From Plectrocnemia conspersa (taxonomy: Eukaryota > Arthropoda > Insecta > Trichoptera > Polycentropodidae), in assembly GCA_009617715.1 (NCBI GenBank), contig VTFK01000499.1, positions 62,001 to 126,000 on the forward strand: DNA of 64,000 bases, read 5' to 3'. Both the position numbers and the translations under genes were made by a program. This document shows positions 13,101 through 28,500 of the stretch, one piece after another. The notes under the pieces were generated by a model that was not told the DNA's origin, did not search any database, and saw nothing but the letters and a program-made list of their open reading frames with translations. Positions within the stretch are counted from its first letter, which is position 1; the number at the start of each line of letters is the position of its first letter.

Positions 13101-16100
13101 AGACATATCCTTCGAAAATAAAAATTATTGAGACATTCTTAAATAAATATTAAATGTACAATAATTAAAATAAAATTATATTCTTTAATCACATAAGTCT
13201 GTTTTTAGAAAATAATATGTCGCATTATAAACAAATAGATTTACAATTTATACGCACTTTTTTCTCACAAGGTTCTTTCAGAAAATCCAAAACTAATTAT
13301 AAATAATCGATTGAAGACGATGATTTTCTAGACTTATTATTCCAAAAGAAAAAAGATTTGCCTCCCGTATTTTTGAAAATATTTTTTCCGACAAATGAAT
13401 GACTGTGAAAAAATAAATAAGACAAAAAGGTTTTTGTACACAGTCGTCTTATTAGTATTTATTAGTACTCGTAGATAACACAATAAAGGATCAGCGTTTA
13501 AAGTATTTTTAAAGGTACGTGAATGTAAGGAAGATTGTTTAAAAGCTTTCAAATGTTTAAAACACTAAAATCTGCAATCTGAGTTGCTTGTTTATTGTAT
13601 TTCACAAAAAAATATGAAGACGACAATAGTTACTACATTTTCATTCAATATCTTAAAAAAATGCTCCGACTCTTGAATCATTATATTTTTTAGCAAAATC
13701 CGTATGTATGATCTCAGCAATAAAGCATTTAGTTAGACTTTGAATGAATGAACATTATGGTTAAAATTTAATAAACTCTTCAATAACTACCCACTATTTA
13801 ATTAAATACTGACTAAATTAATACATTTACTTTCATTGGTAATTTATGATTGAAATATCATTTATTTTTATGTTATATAGACGAATTTTTTTAATTAATA
13901 GTAAAATATAACAAAATTGTCCTGTTTTTTTATGCCTTGATTAAATTTTAAATACATATTCCTGGTTCATAAAAACTATTTTGGTTAATAAAGTAAATTT
14001 GTTCCATAGCTCAAAGTCATTCATTCCAATATAAAATACGAACGCAGGGCACAAAAGTTTAACCCTATAGGCTTTCAAGAATTAGTTGTTTATTTCCTTT
14101 CTTGTCACTGCTATCCTAAAAAAGTTTACTTACATCAAGTTATTTGTTTCTGGCATTTATTAATTGTATGTTTTCTCTTTCAGAATGTTAGAACCCTATC
14201 AGCCAAAGTTTCAACAAGACCACAGAGCGAGCTGTGCAATCACCGAATCGCAAAGCATATTACCGGTAAGCTTCGTCATCGCAATTTTTATTTTCCTTCA
14301 AGAATTCCAGCTCGTTAATTTGCCCTTATCGCAAATTTTCCTTTACGAATTACAAACAAGTCGAAAGTTGTAAGATAAATTCTTTAAAACATACACCGAG
14401 TAAAGGCCTGCGGTGCTTTTGATTTGCTCTAATGAAGTCACAGTTCGATAGCTTGTTCGACTACAAATACTAAACTTGAGCATACATTTGAACAATACAT
14501 ACAATCATACACACATAGCATGAAATTAAAATGGCAACCAATAACTATACAAAAGATCCTAACGTCTTTAGATGTAAGCTTTTGCTTCATATAATTTCCG
14601 TTCAATTTTTCAAAAGGCAGTATTTTCTGATCTTCAATTATATTTATACTATCTTACTATCTATATAAATAATAGTAGTCTCTCCCTTTCATATAAAGCT
14701 AAAATGAACTAAATATCGGTGGACATATTTAGTTTAAACTATAATTTTCAGCTAACTACATCCAGGCGTGCGACAGACGGTTATGGCTTTCTATTTTCTT
14801 TCAATACCAAACTCCTATCGCCTTCTCTAATGTCCTCTCGAACTTCCAGAACGAGTTCATGTCGATTCTGTTGCTGAATGGTGAGAGTATTTCACCCCGA
14901 AGTCGAGCCATTTCGTTGTGGACGTTAAAAGAGAACGTCGCAAATCTCATCACGCTCTCGTGAAATGTCGCAAGTCGTAAACGGTCGTCGAGAATAAAGA
15001 TTATAATAAAAAATATCCAACATATGTGGCCCTTCGAAATATATGCGCATATATACATAATTCAAGAGATTTGTGAGAACTGCTGTATTTTTTTAAATGT
15101 AGTATGTAAAGCAAGACCCAACGGTTTTTATTTACGCCCTCTAAAAACAAACGTGAGATATTTTAAAATAAGTTTGTTGGTTTATCTTATTCCCTCAGAC
15201 AGAAAGAATTTTTTAGTGTTAGCTCAGATAAAGTGTAGCAATAATTAAAATACATGTCTTAAAATATATTAACTTTTGCTTTCAGTTTATCAATGTATAG
15301 TAGACGAATTAAAAATAAACTCTTTGTAAACTTGGATCAAATATTTTTTTCCATATTTAAAGTAAGTGTAAAATTTAATTCATTATCTATAGAATATTTC
15401 TTTACTAAGCTGTGATTGGTATAGCTTATTTTATTTTACTACAAATTTCCTATAATATTTTTTTTTAATCCATATAAATTGTTTTTTAAATGCTACTTGA
15501 TAAAAAAAATAGTTTTTTTAAGCTTAAAATCAGTTTACAAATATTGATATTAAAAGTAATGCGTACTATATATAAATACTTAAACTTACATCCAGATTTT
15601 TTTATATGGTTTAATCTTTTATTTATCATATATTTCGTTTGTAAAAATGATGATAAACTTCATTGCTACACTTTGCTTTGAAAATCTAAAAATCATTCAT
15701 AAGAGCAATTGCTTATAAATTAAAAGGCATAGGTCTTAATATCATATGAAAGCAATTTTTATTTAATACTAATATAATAGGTAGTGTAGGGAATACTACA
15801 TAAATCCGTCTTAGAAAGCGTTATTCAAACAAACAAAAACCTACAGAAGTAGTAATCGCCACAGACGTTTAAGAATCTAAGCACAAGTAAGTCAGCTTCC
15901 TTTAAACAAATAATTATTGGAAAACGTATATCTTGCATAAACATATAAACGTACAGTTAAAAATTTTATAGTCAAGTTCCCTCTTTTACCATTTATTATC
16001 AATGCATAACGCGCAGAATAGTATTAGTAAATATTTTTTAAATATATGTACATATGTATAAAATACAAAAAAAAATATTTATATTACATGACCACACAAA

Positions 16101-19100
16101 TTAATAATAATTGGTACAACTCACAAGGGTTTTATGAACGTCTATTGTTTATGTTTTGTGGGCGTTTATTAATATTGAATGCTCTTATATAACTACTTCT
16201 CTCGAAGGTTGATTCATAATGATAATCAATATTCATATTTATATAGTATTTAGATACATTTAGCGTTCTTTGTTAATGTTTTTAAACATTTTCGGCAATC
16301 TCTACTTCTAGATGCTTACATGCCGCAATATCTCGTGAGAGCATTGTCCAATAAATTAAATGGCATAGATTTTAATGACATAATATAATACATATTTTCC
16401 TGGAATTTAATTTATTCAAGGCTATTTCTAATATGTTATATAAATAATATTTAAAATGTTCGCATATACAAACCTTCATAGGAATATTAATCACATTAAT
16501 GTATGTTTTTGTTAGTATAAAGCTGCGTATTTTAAAAGGTTAATGTAAACGTTGTTTGTTTATGTTTTCAAGTGTCTATAGCGATCTTTACTTCTTCGTG
16601 TTTACATATTACGATTTGAATATCATTTTATTAGGATTTTGATGACATATTATGTTTACATATAATTTAATTATGTAGTAATTAGATACACTGAGCGTTC
16701 TTTGTTAATGTTTTAAACGTCTGTAGCTATCTCTACTTCTGGTTACTCACATATCGCGTTTTGTTTGTTTGAATATGACAAACCTTCATAGAAATTTTAA
16801 TTATATTGATTAATGTTTTTTGTTATAAAAATGCTACATTTTTTAGGAAACTACCATAAACATAATTTTTTATGTTTTCAAATATCTGTGGCAATCATTA
16901 CTTCTTAATGCTTACATATCACATTAAAGCATGTATTTTAATACGATTTTGATGACATAATATTATATAATACATATTATGTTTTAATTTAATTTATTAA
17001 AACTATTTTTAACCCTTAAAAAAACCTTCATATAAATATTGATCATATTGATCTATGTTTATTGTTGAAATTAAACTGCGTATTTTAAATGGTTAACTTA
17101 AACGTCTCTTGTTCATGTTTTCAAGTGTCAGTGGCGATCTTTGCTTCTTAGTGTTTACATATCACGTGAAAGCATTTATATAATAATTTAAAGGCATGGA
17201 TTTGAATCTCATTTTAAAACAATTTTAATAAAATAATATAATATATAAAATATTTAAATTTAATTTAAATAAAGCTATGATATTTAAATAAATTTATATT
17301 TGAAATATAAAATCATTAAAAATAATTTAGAAGGGATAAAACTGTATAGAAATATTGATCTCGTTAATTAATGCTAATTTTCTAAAAATAAACTGCGTTT
17401 TTTAGAAGATAAACATAAACGTCACTGTTTATTATATTTAGGATGCATGAGAAAAATGTATTATAAATTAAAAAGCATAAAATAATCATGTTTAAAAGTG
17501 ACAAATCGTTATAGAAATAATAATCACAGTGCTTTATGTTTATTCTTGAAAGAAAATTTATTTGAACGTTTGTAGCGATCTCTACTTCTGGATGCTCTCA
17601 TATCGCATTTTATTTAAATAGTTAATAACGGAATTTATATACTACTCATTCCAAAAACCATGTTTAAGATAAAATATGAATTAAAAATTATAGAAATTAT
17701 GTATAGTATATGCTTTATTTAACGCTGTTTATACATGAAAAATATTTATTAAAAACACATAGAAGTCAAATTTATTTTTAATAAAACTTTCAACTAATTA
17801 TTATTATTATTATATATTTTTTACAGTCCTAAATCAACGTTATCTTTAATTAAATAAATTCACATTAAAATTTAGTTCTCAAATCTTAGTATAAAAATCA
17901 TATTGTAGTCATATACATTATTGTTCATTTTTAAAGAATTAAATTTTTATCATCATATATCTTTGTTAATAGTTTAAACACATGGTTAGTATCGTTGTCC
18001 ATTACGAGCGACTTGCGCAAAATTATGAATGCGTATGTGTAAGTGAGATAATAAATATCAAAATATTATATTATGTATACATATTTTTTTTAAATTAAGT
18101 TAACTTATCCAAGTCATATAAAATAATTCAATAAATAGAAAACATTACACACAGATGTGTAATGTTTTGTTTTTAGCAAAACAACCAAATACATATATGT
18201 AGCATTATATTTTTATATGATAACATTAAGAGTGAAGTAATTAACCATTTAGAATATTTGAATACCCTTTTTGCAAAAAAAAAACTTTTATCCCAATTTT
18301 CAACGGACTAACATCTGTACAAATTCCGATCATCATCGAACATGTTTTTACACCCTAGTATTTACGTGACGTAAATATTTTATCAAGCGTACATATACTG
18401 GGCATTACGGCACAGCTGCCATTAAATTTTCAACGGCCTAATCCGCCGGCAATATCTATTTAACCGTAATTATCGCAGTAATCCGCTAATAAATTATTGA
18501 TATAGGGGACGCTTTCGGTGTAGCTGCTTTTTTATTTTCCACGTGTATTTTATTGCTTCACATATTGACGACGATGTTAATTTGAAGGTCGGATAGATGT
18601 CGTAGGTTTGCGAGACAAAGTTTCATTAGTACTTGCGGGTTCTTTGTGAGGCTTTAGCAGGGGCGGAACAATCGAGGAGACAAGACGAGTAATTGCATTA
18701 CGCCTTTACTACCCCTATTTTGGGGAGGCTGCGGGGGTGAGTGTAAAAATAGGAAACATTTCATTGAAGCGAATGTATATGACAACGCATAAGGATGTAA
18801 TTTATTTTAATTTCGAAGAATATAATTCAATTATGCAGTAATGCCATATAATAGGGAGACGTAAATTATGGTCCATATTTTAACGAACGTTCATCGAGTT
18901 TAATTTGATGGTAGAATACAGTGAATTAAAATCTGTAGATTATCTTACATTATTTATTATTAGTAAGTGTAATTTCAATAAAATTATATAAATAAATCGT
19001 AATTTTAGAACACTCAAAAATTAGATAAAATTTTAAGTTATTTAAGTTTTGCTATTCATTATTGATGTTTAATGAAGGTTTATAAAAAAATGGCAAATGC

Positions 19101-22100
19101 TTCATATTAATCAAATTAATTTATTTTTAGCTAGATAATTATACAAAAAATTGATAAAAGATCATAAAAAAAACAATGGTATAATTCGGTGACGAGTACC
19201 TGAAAGACCAGAGTTCAAAATAAAAAAAGTATAATACAAAAATTAAAAAAAAACTTTATAGATTGCTAGTTACAATACTAGTTTATAATTATTAAAATGT
19301 CTTATAATTTTGTCAATAAATAATTACATAAATTATCAAGTTATTTGGCGCGTAGTCATGGTAAAAATATCTTATTTTATTTATAAATTATGGTGTATTG
19401 ATTTTATTTTTTTTTTTTACAAAAGCCTTGAGCTCAGTTCCAGAAACTCATTATTACACGATACTCTTTTTACCCCTATAAACACAAAGCATTTCTTTTA
19501 TAACGAATTTTAGCTTTGAAATCGCTTAATTGGACCTTTCCATACTGGTCTATTTATTATCTTATCAATTTCAATTTTAGTTATTAATAAATACAGCAAA
19601 ATAATTGATAAACATATCATTTTAATGTCTGATGTTTTTTGATTGAATGTGTTAGACCTTTCCTTAGCTCTCATATATTCCATTTCATTAAAAATACTAA
19701 GAGAAATATTTCCACTCGTGTCTCATTCATATAAAGTTTCGCATCATTACTCTACTTGTAAAAATATAAATAAATAATTTGTTTGGAATTGAGTTCTGGA
19801 TAAAATATTTTTTTAATATTATTAGCATGAAATATGGAAATATTATACCATAATTTAAAACGTTTCTCTTTTTCGCTATTCCCGTTTTATAAATTACACA
19901 GCATGTAGCGTAAATATTACATTTAAATATATATTTTATTCATGTATACGTAATTTCTTGAACAAATACGCGAGTTTTAAAAAAAAGCTTAGCGAATGTG
20001 CAAATAAAAAAAATACAGCAAATATTCGCTGTTGTTTCTGTGTTTCCAGATTTTATGTTTGTTTATTTAATTTTATTACCTACGTTCATTTAAATATTTT
20101 TAACAGTTAAAGCTTTTTTTAATGTTAATCTATGTACATATAAAACATTAATTTAGTTTCTTGCTTTCATTGTATTAAATTAAATTAAAAATTAACAGTT
20201 TACTATATTTATATAAATATTAAAAATTAAATGTTTTAATTGATATTACAAAAAAATAAGATAAATATTTTTTTTCTATATCTATCATAATAAATTAAAT
20301 TTACTTTATTTTTGTATGGAGAAAAATTTAAAGTTAATTGCTATTCACCGAAGTGATTCCGAATATAACTTACCTTTAATTATAAAATCAGATTATCGTA
20401 CAGTATAGCCGTGACAAAAAACTTACTTTGTCTATTTTTTAACTGTCTATAAAAAAGTTAAAGTTTGCGTGACAAAACTTCTTGATCAATTCCAACGCAT
20501 TGCGACAAACTAAAGAGCAGTTCTATAATCAATATCACTTTAATGTAAAAAGTAGTGTATTGTAGTAATCAAAAGTCATTAGAGTATTACTATATACTAT
20601 ATATGTATATATAACAAGATTTTTCCGCAAAGATTAGAAATATATGTATGTACATATAATTAAGCGCTGTTTGTTAATTTGCTGATTTTTAAAATTAAAT
20701 TCTCAATATAAGTTGACCAAATAAATAAACATAATTATAGTAAAATATGTTTCTTTAATTATTTAAAGCTCATTAAAATTATATTTTTTTTAACACATGA
20801 ATGTAAATATTTACTATCATTAAATTTCTACAAAATAATAATTTTTAATTTTGTAATAATGCACATTTTTAATTATTTTTTGGTAGAAGTTTTCTAACAA
20901 AATTATCTCGGAAAAGTATTTTTTTTTATTTTTAAAGATTTTTAATAAATTTAATGTTAGTATTATTTATATTATTGATTTATCGTTTTAATTTATAAAA
21001 TAATAAATGTTTCTGAAATTTAAATTATTATAATAAAGCAATTTAAACTCTATTTCTAACGTTATTTATTAAATATTTATTTAAAATTTCTGACGATTGT
21101 GATTTTACTATTTTTGGCATGAATCTAACATTTAAAACAGTGATGGTCAAAAATCGATTTTCATATTTAACAAAAAAAAAATATTATATGTAGAATTAAA
21201 CAAGAGTACTAAAATCTTTAAAACAAAACTTAATATATTTTATAAAAAAAATTGCTTTTTCTGATGATCCAATTATTTATTGTGATTTTACCATGTTTAT
21301 TTGTTGCTTTTTTTGGAGTCATTGAAGGTTAAAAATAGCACTATTAACCTAGAAATGGCGGTCAGAATGACATGTGCAAATGTTACGTCGCTTCTGTTTA
21401 CCATTTGGGAGTAGTTCTTCAGACAAACAAGTGTTTTTTTTTTTTGTTTTATAGTATAGATATCATTAAAATTAGTACAGAAAAAATATTACTTGAAAAG
21501 AAGTTTTTACTAAAAAAAATTAAGCAACTTTTATTGTACATTAATTTTTTTAATTTTTCTAGTTAAAAAATAATCATTAAAGTTAATACCCAAAAACAGC
21601 TTTAAATTGATTTAATAAAAATTATATAACATAATACATGTAACCTAGAATAATATTAGTATAATTCTAGAGTTTTAAGATATACAAGGTTTTGTAAAAA
21701 ATCAAATAAAAACCATAAGTTTAATATACTATTTTAAAATATTTAAATATTTTAAAGCTTAGGGGCAAAACTTGAATCGTAGTTAAAAAAATAAAAATGT
21801 TATTATTAAATTTAATAAAATAAAATCCTATTATAAAAAGGAGTATTAAAAAGTATGGTAGATGAACCATAAATTATTTATAATAGGGGTTTCTTTCTAT
21901 TGTATAAGTTTCCACCTTTCGAGACGAACGTGTAGGCAATTTAGTTAAAAATTTATAATATTATTTAGTGGCGTAACTAGGGTATGTGTCACCCAGGGCG
22001 ATCCTTAAAATGGCCGCCCCCCCCCCCCCCGCCCTATACATTTTTTGCAGGGGCATAAAGTAAACTTTTTTTAAAATAATAAATTAGTTATTATTAAGCT

Positions 22101-22467
22101 TTTGTTATTTGTGGATTTATATATGTTTTAGTGAATTCAGGGTTAAGAACCACACTAGACGATCCCATCGCGAATATGCCGCCCCCAAGCAAGTGCCGGC
22201 CGGGGCGGCCCGCCCCCTCCGCCCCCCTATAGCTACGCCACGGAGAAATATTTGGTTAATATTTCTAGGAGTCGGATTACTCCGCGTACTTTTTTGATTC
22301 CGTGTGGAATCATGGTCCCTACGTTTCGGCCAGATTCGCCCAGCCATCCTCAGGGGAAAATTGAGAATATGAACATCCGGTGTGGGCAAAGCCCAGCATG
22401 TGGTTGTTCAGATCAGCGGAGTAATCCGACTCCTAGAAATATTAACCATATATATATATATATATGG

Positions 22468-22561
<94 letters not shown>

Positions 22562-25500
22562 TATATATATACAGTAAATTATTTTATTTTTATAAAAATA
22601 TAAAATAAAATATTTTTGATTTTTTTTTATAAAATCGACGATATCGAAAAACATCAAATTGAAATTATAAAGCTTTATATTTATATCCTGACCTATTCAG
22701 TTGGTTGTGCAAAAGTTTTTCTTGGGTGTGTCCGGAGGCCCCAGGCATTTCTGAAACAGATTGAACTCTGGATTCCGAACGTTTAGCTAGACCGAAGATG
22801 CGAAGAGAGAATCGGCGGCTTTTGCAATCACCGCTGGTCCATTAAACCATGAGGTTTTAGTCTTAGTTAAGGAACTCTTAAATATCTGATGCTTTAAACT
22901 ATGGAAGTTGAAGCATAAATACTAGTAGAGAAGTCTCTGAGACTTTCTCAGATAAGTCCTTAGACAACCATTTTTTTTATGTAACGTTTTCATCCCTTTT
23001 AGGGTGAGACGAGCAATTACAAAAGATTGGCTATTTTTTTAAAACAAATTGCCGTTAGATTAGAGACGTCCGTTTCGGGATCAATTCTGAAAGCACGCGT
23101 TATTTTTTCTTAAGGTGACGGATATTTAAATCAGGTACTTTTTGACTTAGCTCTATTAAAATATATCTTACTGTAGTATAAAATTTTATCGAAAAAACAC
23201 ATTTTTCTTAAACGGTTAATACACTTTATCACGAGTCTAACTATCTTTTTTTATGATATAATTACATGAGTTCATCTTTTGTGAATAGAAAAGTAGTCCA
23301 TTTATGAACCAGACATTGGTTATAATAATTTCTGTATTGAATGGAATATATTATAGCAGGTGTAAGTAAAAATTAAATTAAATATAATATTATTTATTCT
23401 TAATAACGATTTTGCCATACTTTATACCTATTTAAAGGCTCTTTAAAATCACAATTTACTATAAACTTACTTTTATAATATGTTCAATATTTTTAATAGT
23501 TTTTTTACAGTACCTATATATAAAAATAAAGTTTATAGTATAAACTGCTAACGCCTGACTTTAACTACAGCTTTAGAAAAAATCAAATATAGATATGTCC
23601 AACTCCCTCGAGATAACTCAATCCAGCGCTTCGTCTCCGAGAAAAAAGTACGTTCAAACGACCGTTTAGATTCGCGCTAATTCGAAGATTATGTAAATGG
23701 GCGCCATTTTATTTCCGTTATGTCTTGCTTAGTTTTCATCTTTTCTTCTCCTCGGCTAACAAATGTTTACGTGTGCTGACTCGCAAATACGACTGCCACC
23801 TATTCGGCAATTTATACAGTGTCACGTGTGTGTGAATATGTGTGGCTTTTAGCCGCGAATTAACCGCCGAAGATTGTGGTTTTTCCCTGAAAGCCTTTCA
23901 GCCCTAAGCTTGAATATAACTGCTAACGTAGAAGGGAATGTCACATATGCTTGTGTGGATGTAAAGACATTACTGCGGCTTGTAACACAATAACAGCGCT
24001 ATCTCCGTCGGCCATCGTTTTAAGACATAATGTCGACAATGTGATGATTCCACTACACTAGAATGATATTATCTTATATTTTTATATCGAATGTATTGAC
24101 TTTAAAGCTTAAGTGATATGCATGTTAATTATTAAACATATTGAACGCATACTTTGTGTTTGACGAGCACTTTTATTTTGACTTGTGCATTTAATGATAA
24201 ATGATTATCCAGTTCAGAAGTGCATTTACAATATCTTATTCTGAAACAAGGGCAAGTGAAATAATTATTTTTTAATCATATTTGCATCTGGTCAAAAGAT
24301 GACAAGAAGCAAAAGATTTATGTTAGCTTGTGGAAATACCGTACTAAAAAATATAGTTGAGTGAATCAAAATAATTTACAAATGTTTTGTGAATTGTGAT
24401 AAACTGCCAAATATTTAATTTTGAAAGTGATAATATTAAAAAATAAATTAAAAATTAGTGTATCTGTAATTTTATGAATATTAAATATCTCATACCAGTT
24501 TATAAATTGACTGCAATCAAATAAGAGCAGTACGAAAGATTTGATTGCTGAACAAATAGTTTGAATTTCCGTGTATAGGTAGTTGAAAATCCAGAATTTT
24601 AGATTGAAATCAAAATCAATACTACGAATGTAAAAGCATACTAAAAATAAACAAATGTGTTCGAAGAATGTATTCGACTTCTAAGAATTGAGTATTACAT
24701 ACCTTATGTAGAACAACTGTATCGCACGTAAAAAGCGATACATAAATAATGTAATGATTCAGTAATATGACATTGACTTTACTTCTTTCAACACTATTTC
24801 ACCGTATGAAAAACTTTAGAATATATATTTACTAGGCTACAATAAATTATTAATTCAACAATAGTCAAAAGTATATTATAAAAATTAAAAACCACTGTAA
24901 AAAAGTCTATGTAGTGAAATTTCATTATAAAGATCGATACATACCACCCTATGAATTTAATATGAAAATAAAAATTTCTTCCTAATGAATTTAGAATTTT
25001 TTATAGCTCACCTTGTGTATAGTTAAAGCATAACCTTTAGTTTTATATTCGAAGCATACTATTTAGTTCTAATATACTTTATATACAATATATATAGTAT
25101 AAAAAAAACCACTTCGATTAAATTTTTAAAATACATGCTACCAAAAAAATATATCAATATTTTCACAAATAAATAAGTATGTAAATTTAAAAAAATTAGT
25201 AGTGCTCAAATTTTTAATGGTTTAATTTTACCTTTAAATATATAATACATAATACTTTATAATAAACATATAAATAATATATGTTTATATTAAATTCATA
25301 TATTTTAATATTTATTTTATATTATTTGATACCAAACTTTGGTTTAACTTTTATTTTATAACGTCATATAGTTTTTATTGTGACGAGCCTTAAGGTTTAA
25401 CCCAAATAAAATTTAAATGAATTTTTGTTATTTTTACATACATAAATCAGAAGGCGATTCTTTAGAAAGAATATACAAATATAAGCATACTAAAATTTAA

Positions 25501-28500
25501 AATTATTTGAAATTTTCCAGCTTTGAATACATTTTTAAATCACAACAGTTCATAATTATCCGTTAAATTTATGTCTCGTTATCTTCAAGTCACTTCAAAG
25601 ATCGTATTGATATTTTGAGATGCAGGGCTAGTTAGACCAGATCTAGAGGGGAAGTAGAAAGCATTTGCTTAAGAGCATCTTTGTTGTTGTAGAGTTCATC
25701 TATAAAATAATAATAAATACTACTCTGTTTCAAATTCCGAAGTGGGAGTTCCAACCCACCTGCGCAGTTTACGCTAAAGTCATTCATACGACTATTTCAA
25801 CTTATGTAAAGGAAATAGCAACTCATTTTAACAAAAGGTCTAATTTCAATAAGTGAATACTCAATACCACAAATGCGTAATTTACAATTGCAACAATGGT
25901 GGTAACATACATCATAGTAGGTCGTCACCCGTAATCACAACAAAAACAACCCTTTCGAGCTTAAATAACTCAATAGACAATGCGTCCTTCCAGTTGCAAT
26001 TTGTTTGCAACATCGAAATTTGTTCACCTTGCAGTTTCACTTATTCAAGGCATAAACAACCAACATCAGCATCTGTTCTTCATCTGAGACGTCTCAAATA
26101 AATAGTGTAAAAAAATCTGACCAAAAACAAACATCAACAAAACATTCAAAAGCTTCTTTACCAGCTTTTCTACTAGCGTTCAATCTACAAAATATTCACA
26201 ACTCTACATTATTTTGTTGTAGTAATGTAAATTTTGTGGTAGTAAACTAAATATTTTTACTAGCTTTTTCAGTTTTTTCAGACAGTTTTATAGTTTTTTT
26301 ACGCAATTAAAAAAAAAATCAAAAATTGAATAAGCAACTATAGAGTAAATTCCATATGTTTTTTATGTGCCGCGCGGCTTTGACGAATGGTGAATAGGTT
26401 TATTTTGACCAATTAGGTTGAATTTTAACCCTCGCATCCTGGACTGTTTTTGGTACAAGTGATCCAATTATTAAGTTTTTTTAAAATGAAATTCTCTGCT
26501 TTTAACATGTAAGCGCAATACGTATTTTAACCCCGCATTGGACTGTTTGGTAGTGACAATTATTAATAAAATATAATTACGCTAATTTACTTTCTCAAAG
26601 AGTACCATAAGGGTTCTTTGTTTATGTTTTTAAATTTGTGGCGATTTCTACTTCTGAAAATGTTCATATTGCGTTTTATTGAAATATTGCTTTGAACAAA
26701 AGTGCCTCTGTTTAAAATACGTTTAATGGTTATGGTTTAAATGTACGCAAATTCACTTGAAAAAAAATATTAGATACATAATTAGTTTCAAACGTTTGTG
26801 GCGATTTCTACTTCTGATGATTGTTACATTTCATTTATAAATTTAAAATTTGTTTTCGACCATCGTGGCGCATTGGAGTAACCTGTTAGGCCACGATGGT
26901 CTTAATTTAATCTAAAAAAAAATAATAAAAAAAAAAAAATTTTTGTTTGAATGTGGGATTTTCTCGAGAGTTGATATAAAAACGCTTAATGATAATGGTT
27001 TTTACGTACGCAACATCATTTTGACGTGAACGTCCTTTGTATTTTTTTTCTAAAGTTTCTGGCGATTTCTACTATTGAGAATTATCATATTGTTTTTTGA
27101 TTAAATGACGATTTTTTCGAAGGTCGATTTATGAAGTGCCTTTGTTTTGCTATGCTTTAACGACTTATGCTGAGAATTCTCATGTTTTTTTTATCAAGGC
27201 AATTTCTCTTGAGGCCTAATGAATAGTTTCTTCTTTAAATGATAAAATAAAATCACTATCATGAAATTGTATGATATATATTAAAATACGGATAAATATA
27301 AAACACCTTAATATTAAATTTTAATTAAAAATAAAATTAAATGTTAATTTCTCAAAAATGCAACAGCAAGTATTAAAACGAAATCTAAAATTATTATTAT
27401 ATATCATTTAATTCACTGTGCTTAAATATTATCATATTAAAATATTGAGATAAAACAACTCTCAATAAAAAAAAAAATAAGATATAAATAACATATAAAA
27501 AAATGTTTTTTAGAACTTAATTATTAATATTATTTTTTAGAAAATGTATATTTAACCTTTGATAACCGGAACAGGGTATAAAGTAACCCCATTAAAATTT
27601 GAGGTTTAATAAAAGATTATTTTATTAAAAAATTGGCTTAGTTTTTTTGTATAATTTTGAAAAATAGTAGAAAAGGCAGCGAAACCTAAAATTTTACAAT
27701 CCGTTACAAGGAAAGTATAGTGCTAGACACCCAAGAATGCCGATTGCATTAGTACTAGTGTATCTGTGATCAGCTTCGCTCTGTGCCAATTGCCTACTGA
27801 CTCACACCCATTCTACCTAACACCAACAGGCGCGTATGGTGAGATACATTCCCTTTCGCTCGCTCGCGTGTTAAATGAGAGCGATAAGGGATACGGTCCG
27901 AATGCCCTATCTCTCACTCACTCTAGTCACTTAACACGCGAGCGAGCGATAGGAAAGTATTTCGCCGCTACCGCTTGATCCTAAACCATCCCTATGTTAT
28001 CGCCGTCCACTAAAAAGTCTTTACGTCAAAAATTATTTTACTTGGTCCAATCAGTGCAGATTAGTATACATATTTACTCACACTATTGCAATAGGACAAG
28101 TTCCATGTCTAGAGCTATACATTTTATGTTAATAAATTTAAAGGTATGTAGTAATGTATGCATAACTAATGAAATTTCTAAATATAAACTATGGAATATA
28201 ATTTAGTCAAATATATATTTTACGAGCAAGACTTACTTTACGAGTTTACATATTACCTTGTGAAAGTATTACTCCTGGTAAATTAATTTAACTTTAATGT
28301 TTTATTCATTGGTTATAACACAAGATATCTAATTAATTAAATAATATAATATAAATGAATAGTAAATTAAAATATATTAAATCTGTTAAGCAACTACAGG
28401 AGATTTTTTATTTATATGTTTCCAATATAATGTTAGTTTAATTGCTAAATAAAAATATGTACATCTAATTTTAATGAAAAATTTAAAAAATGATCTCTTT

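Noticed and set aside
22252..22657. Open frames of 118 and 71 codons on both strands
   Set aside because: Most of their length is translated (AT)n repeat giving Tyr-Ile runs, fused to Penelope-like DNA; not genes.
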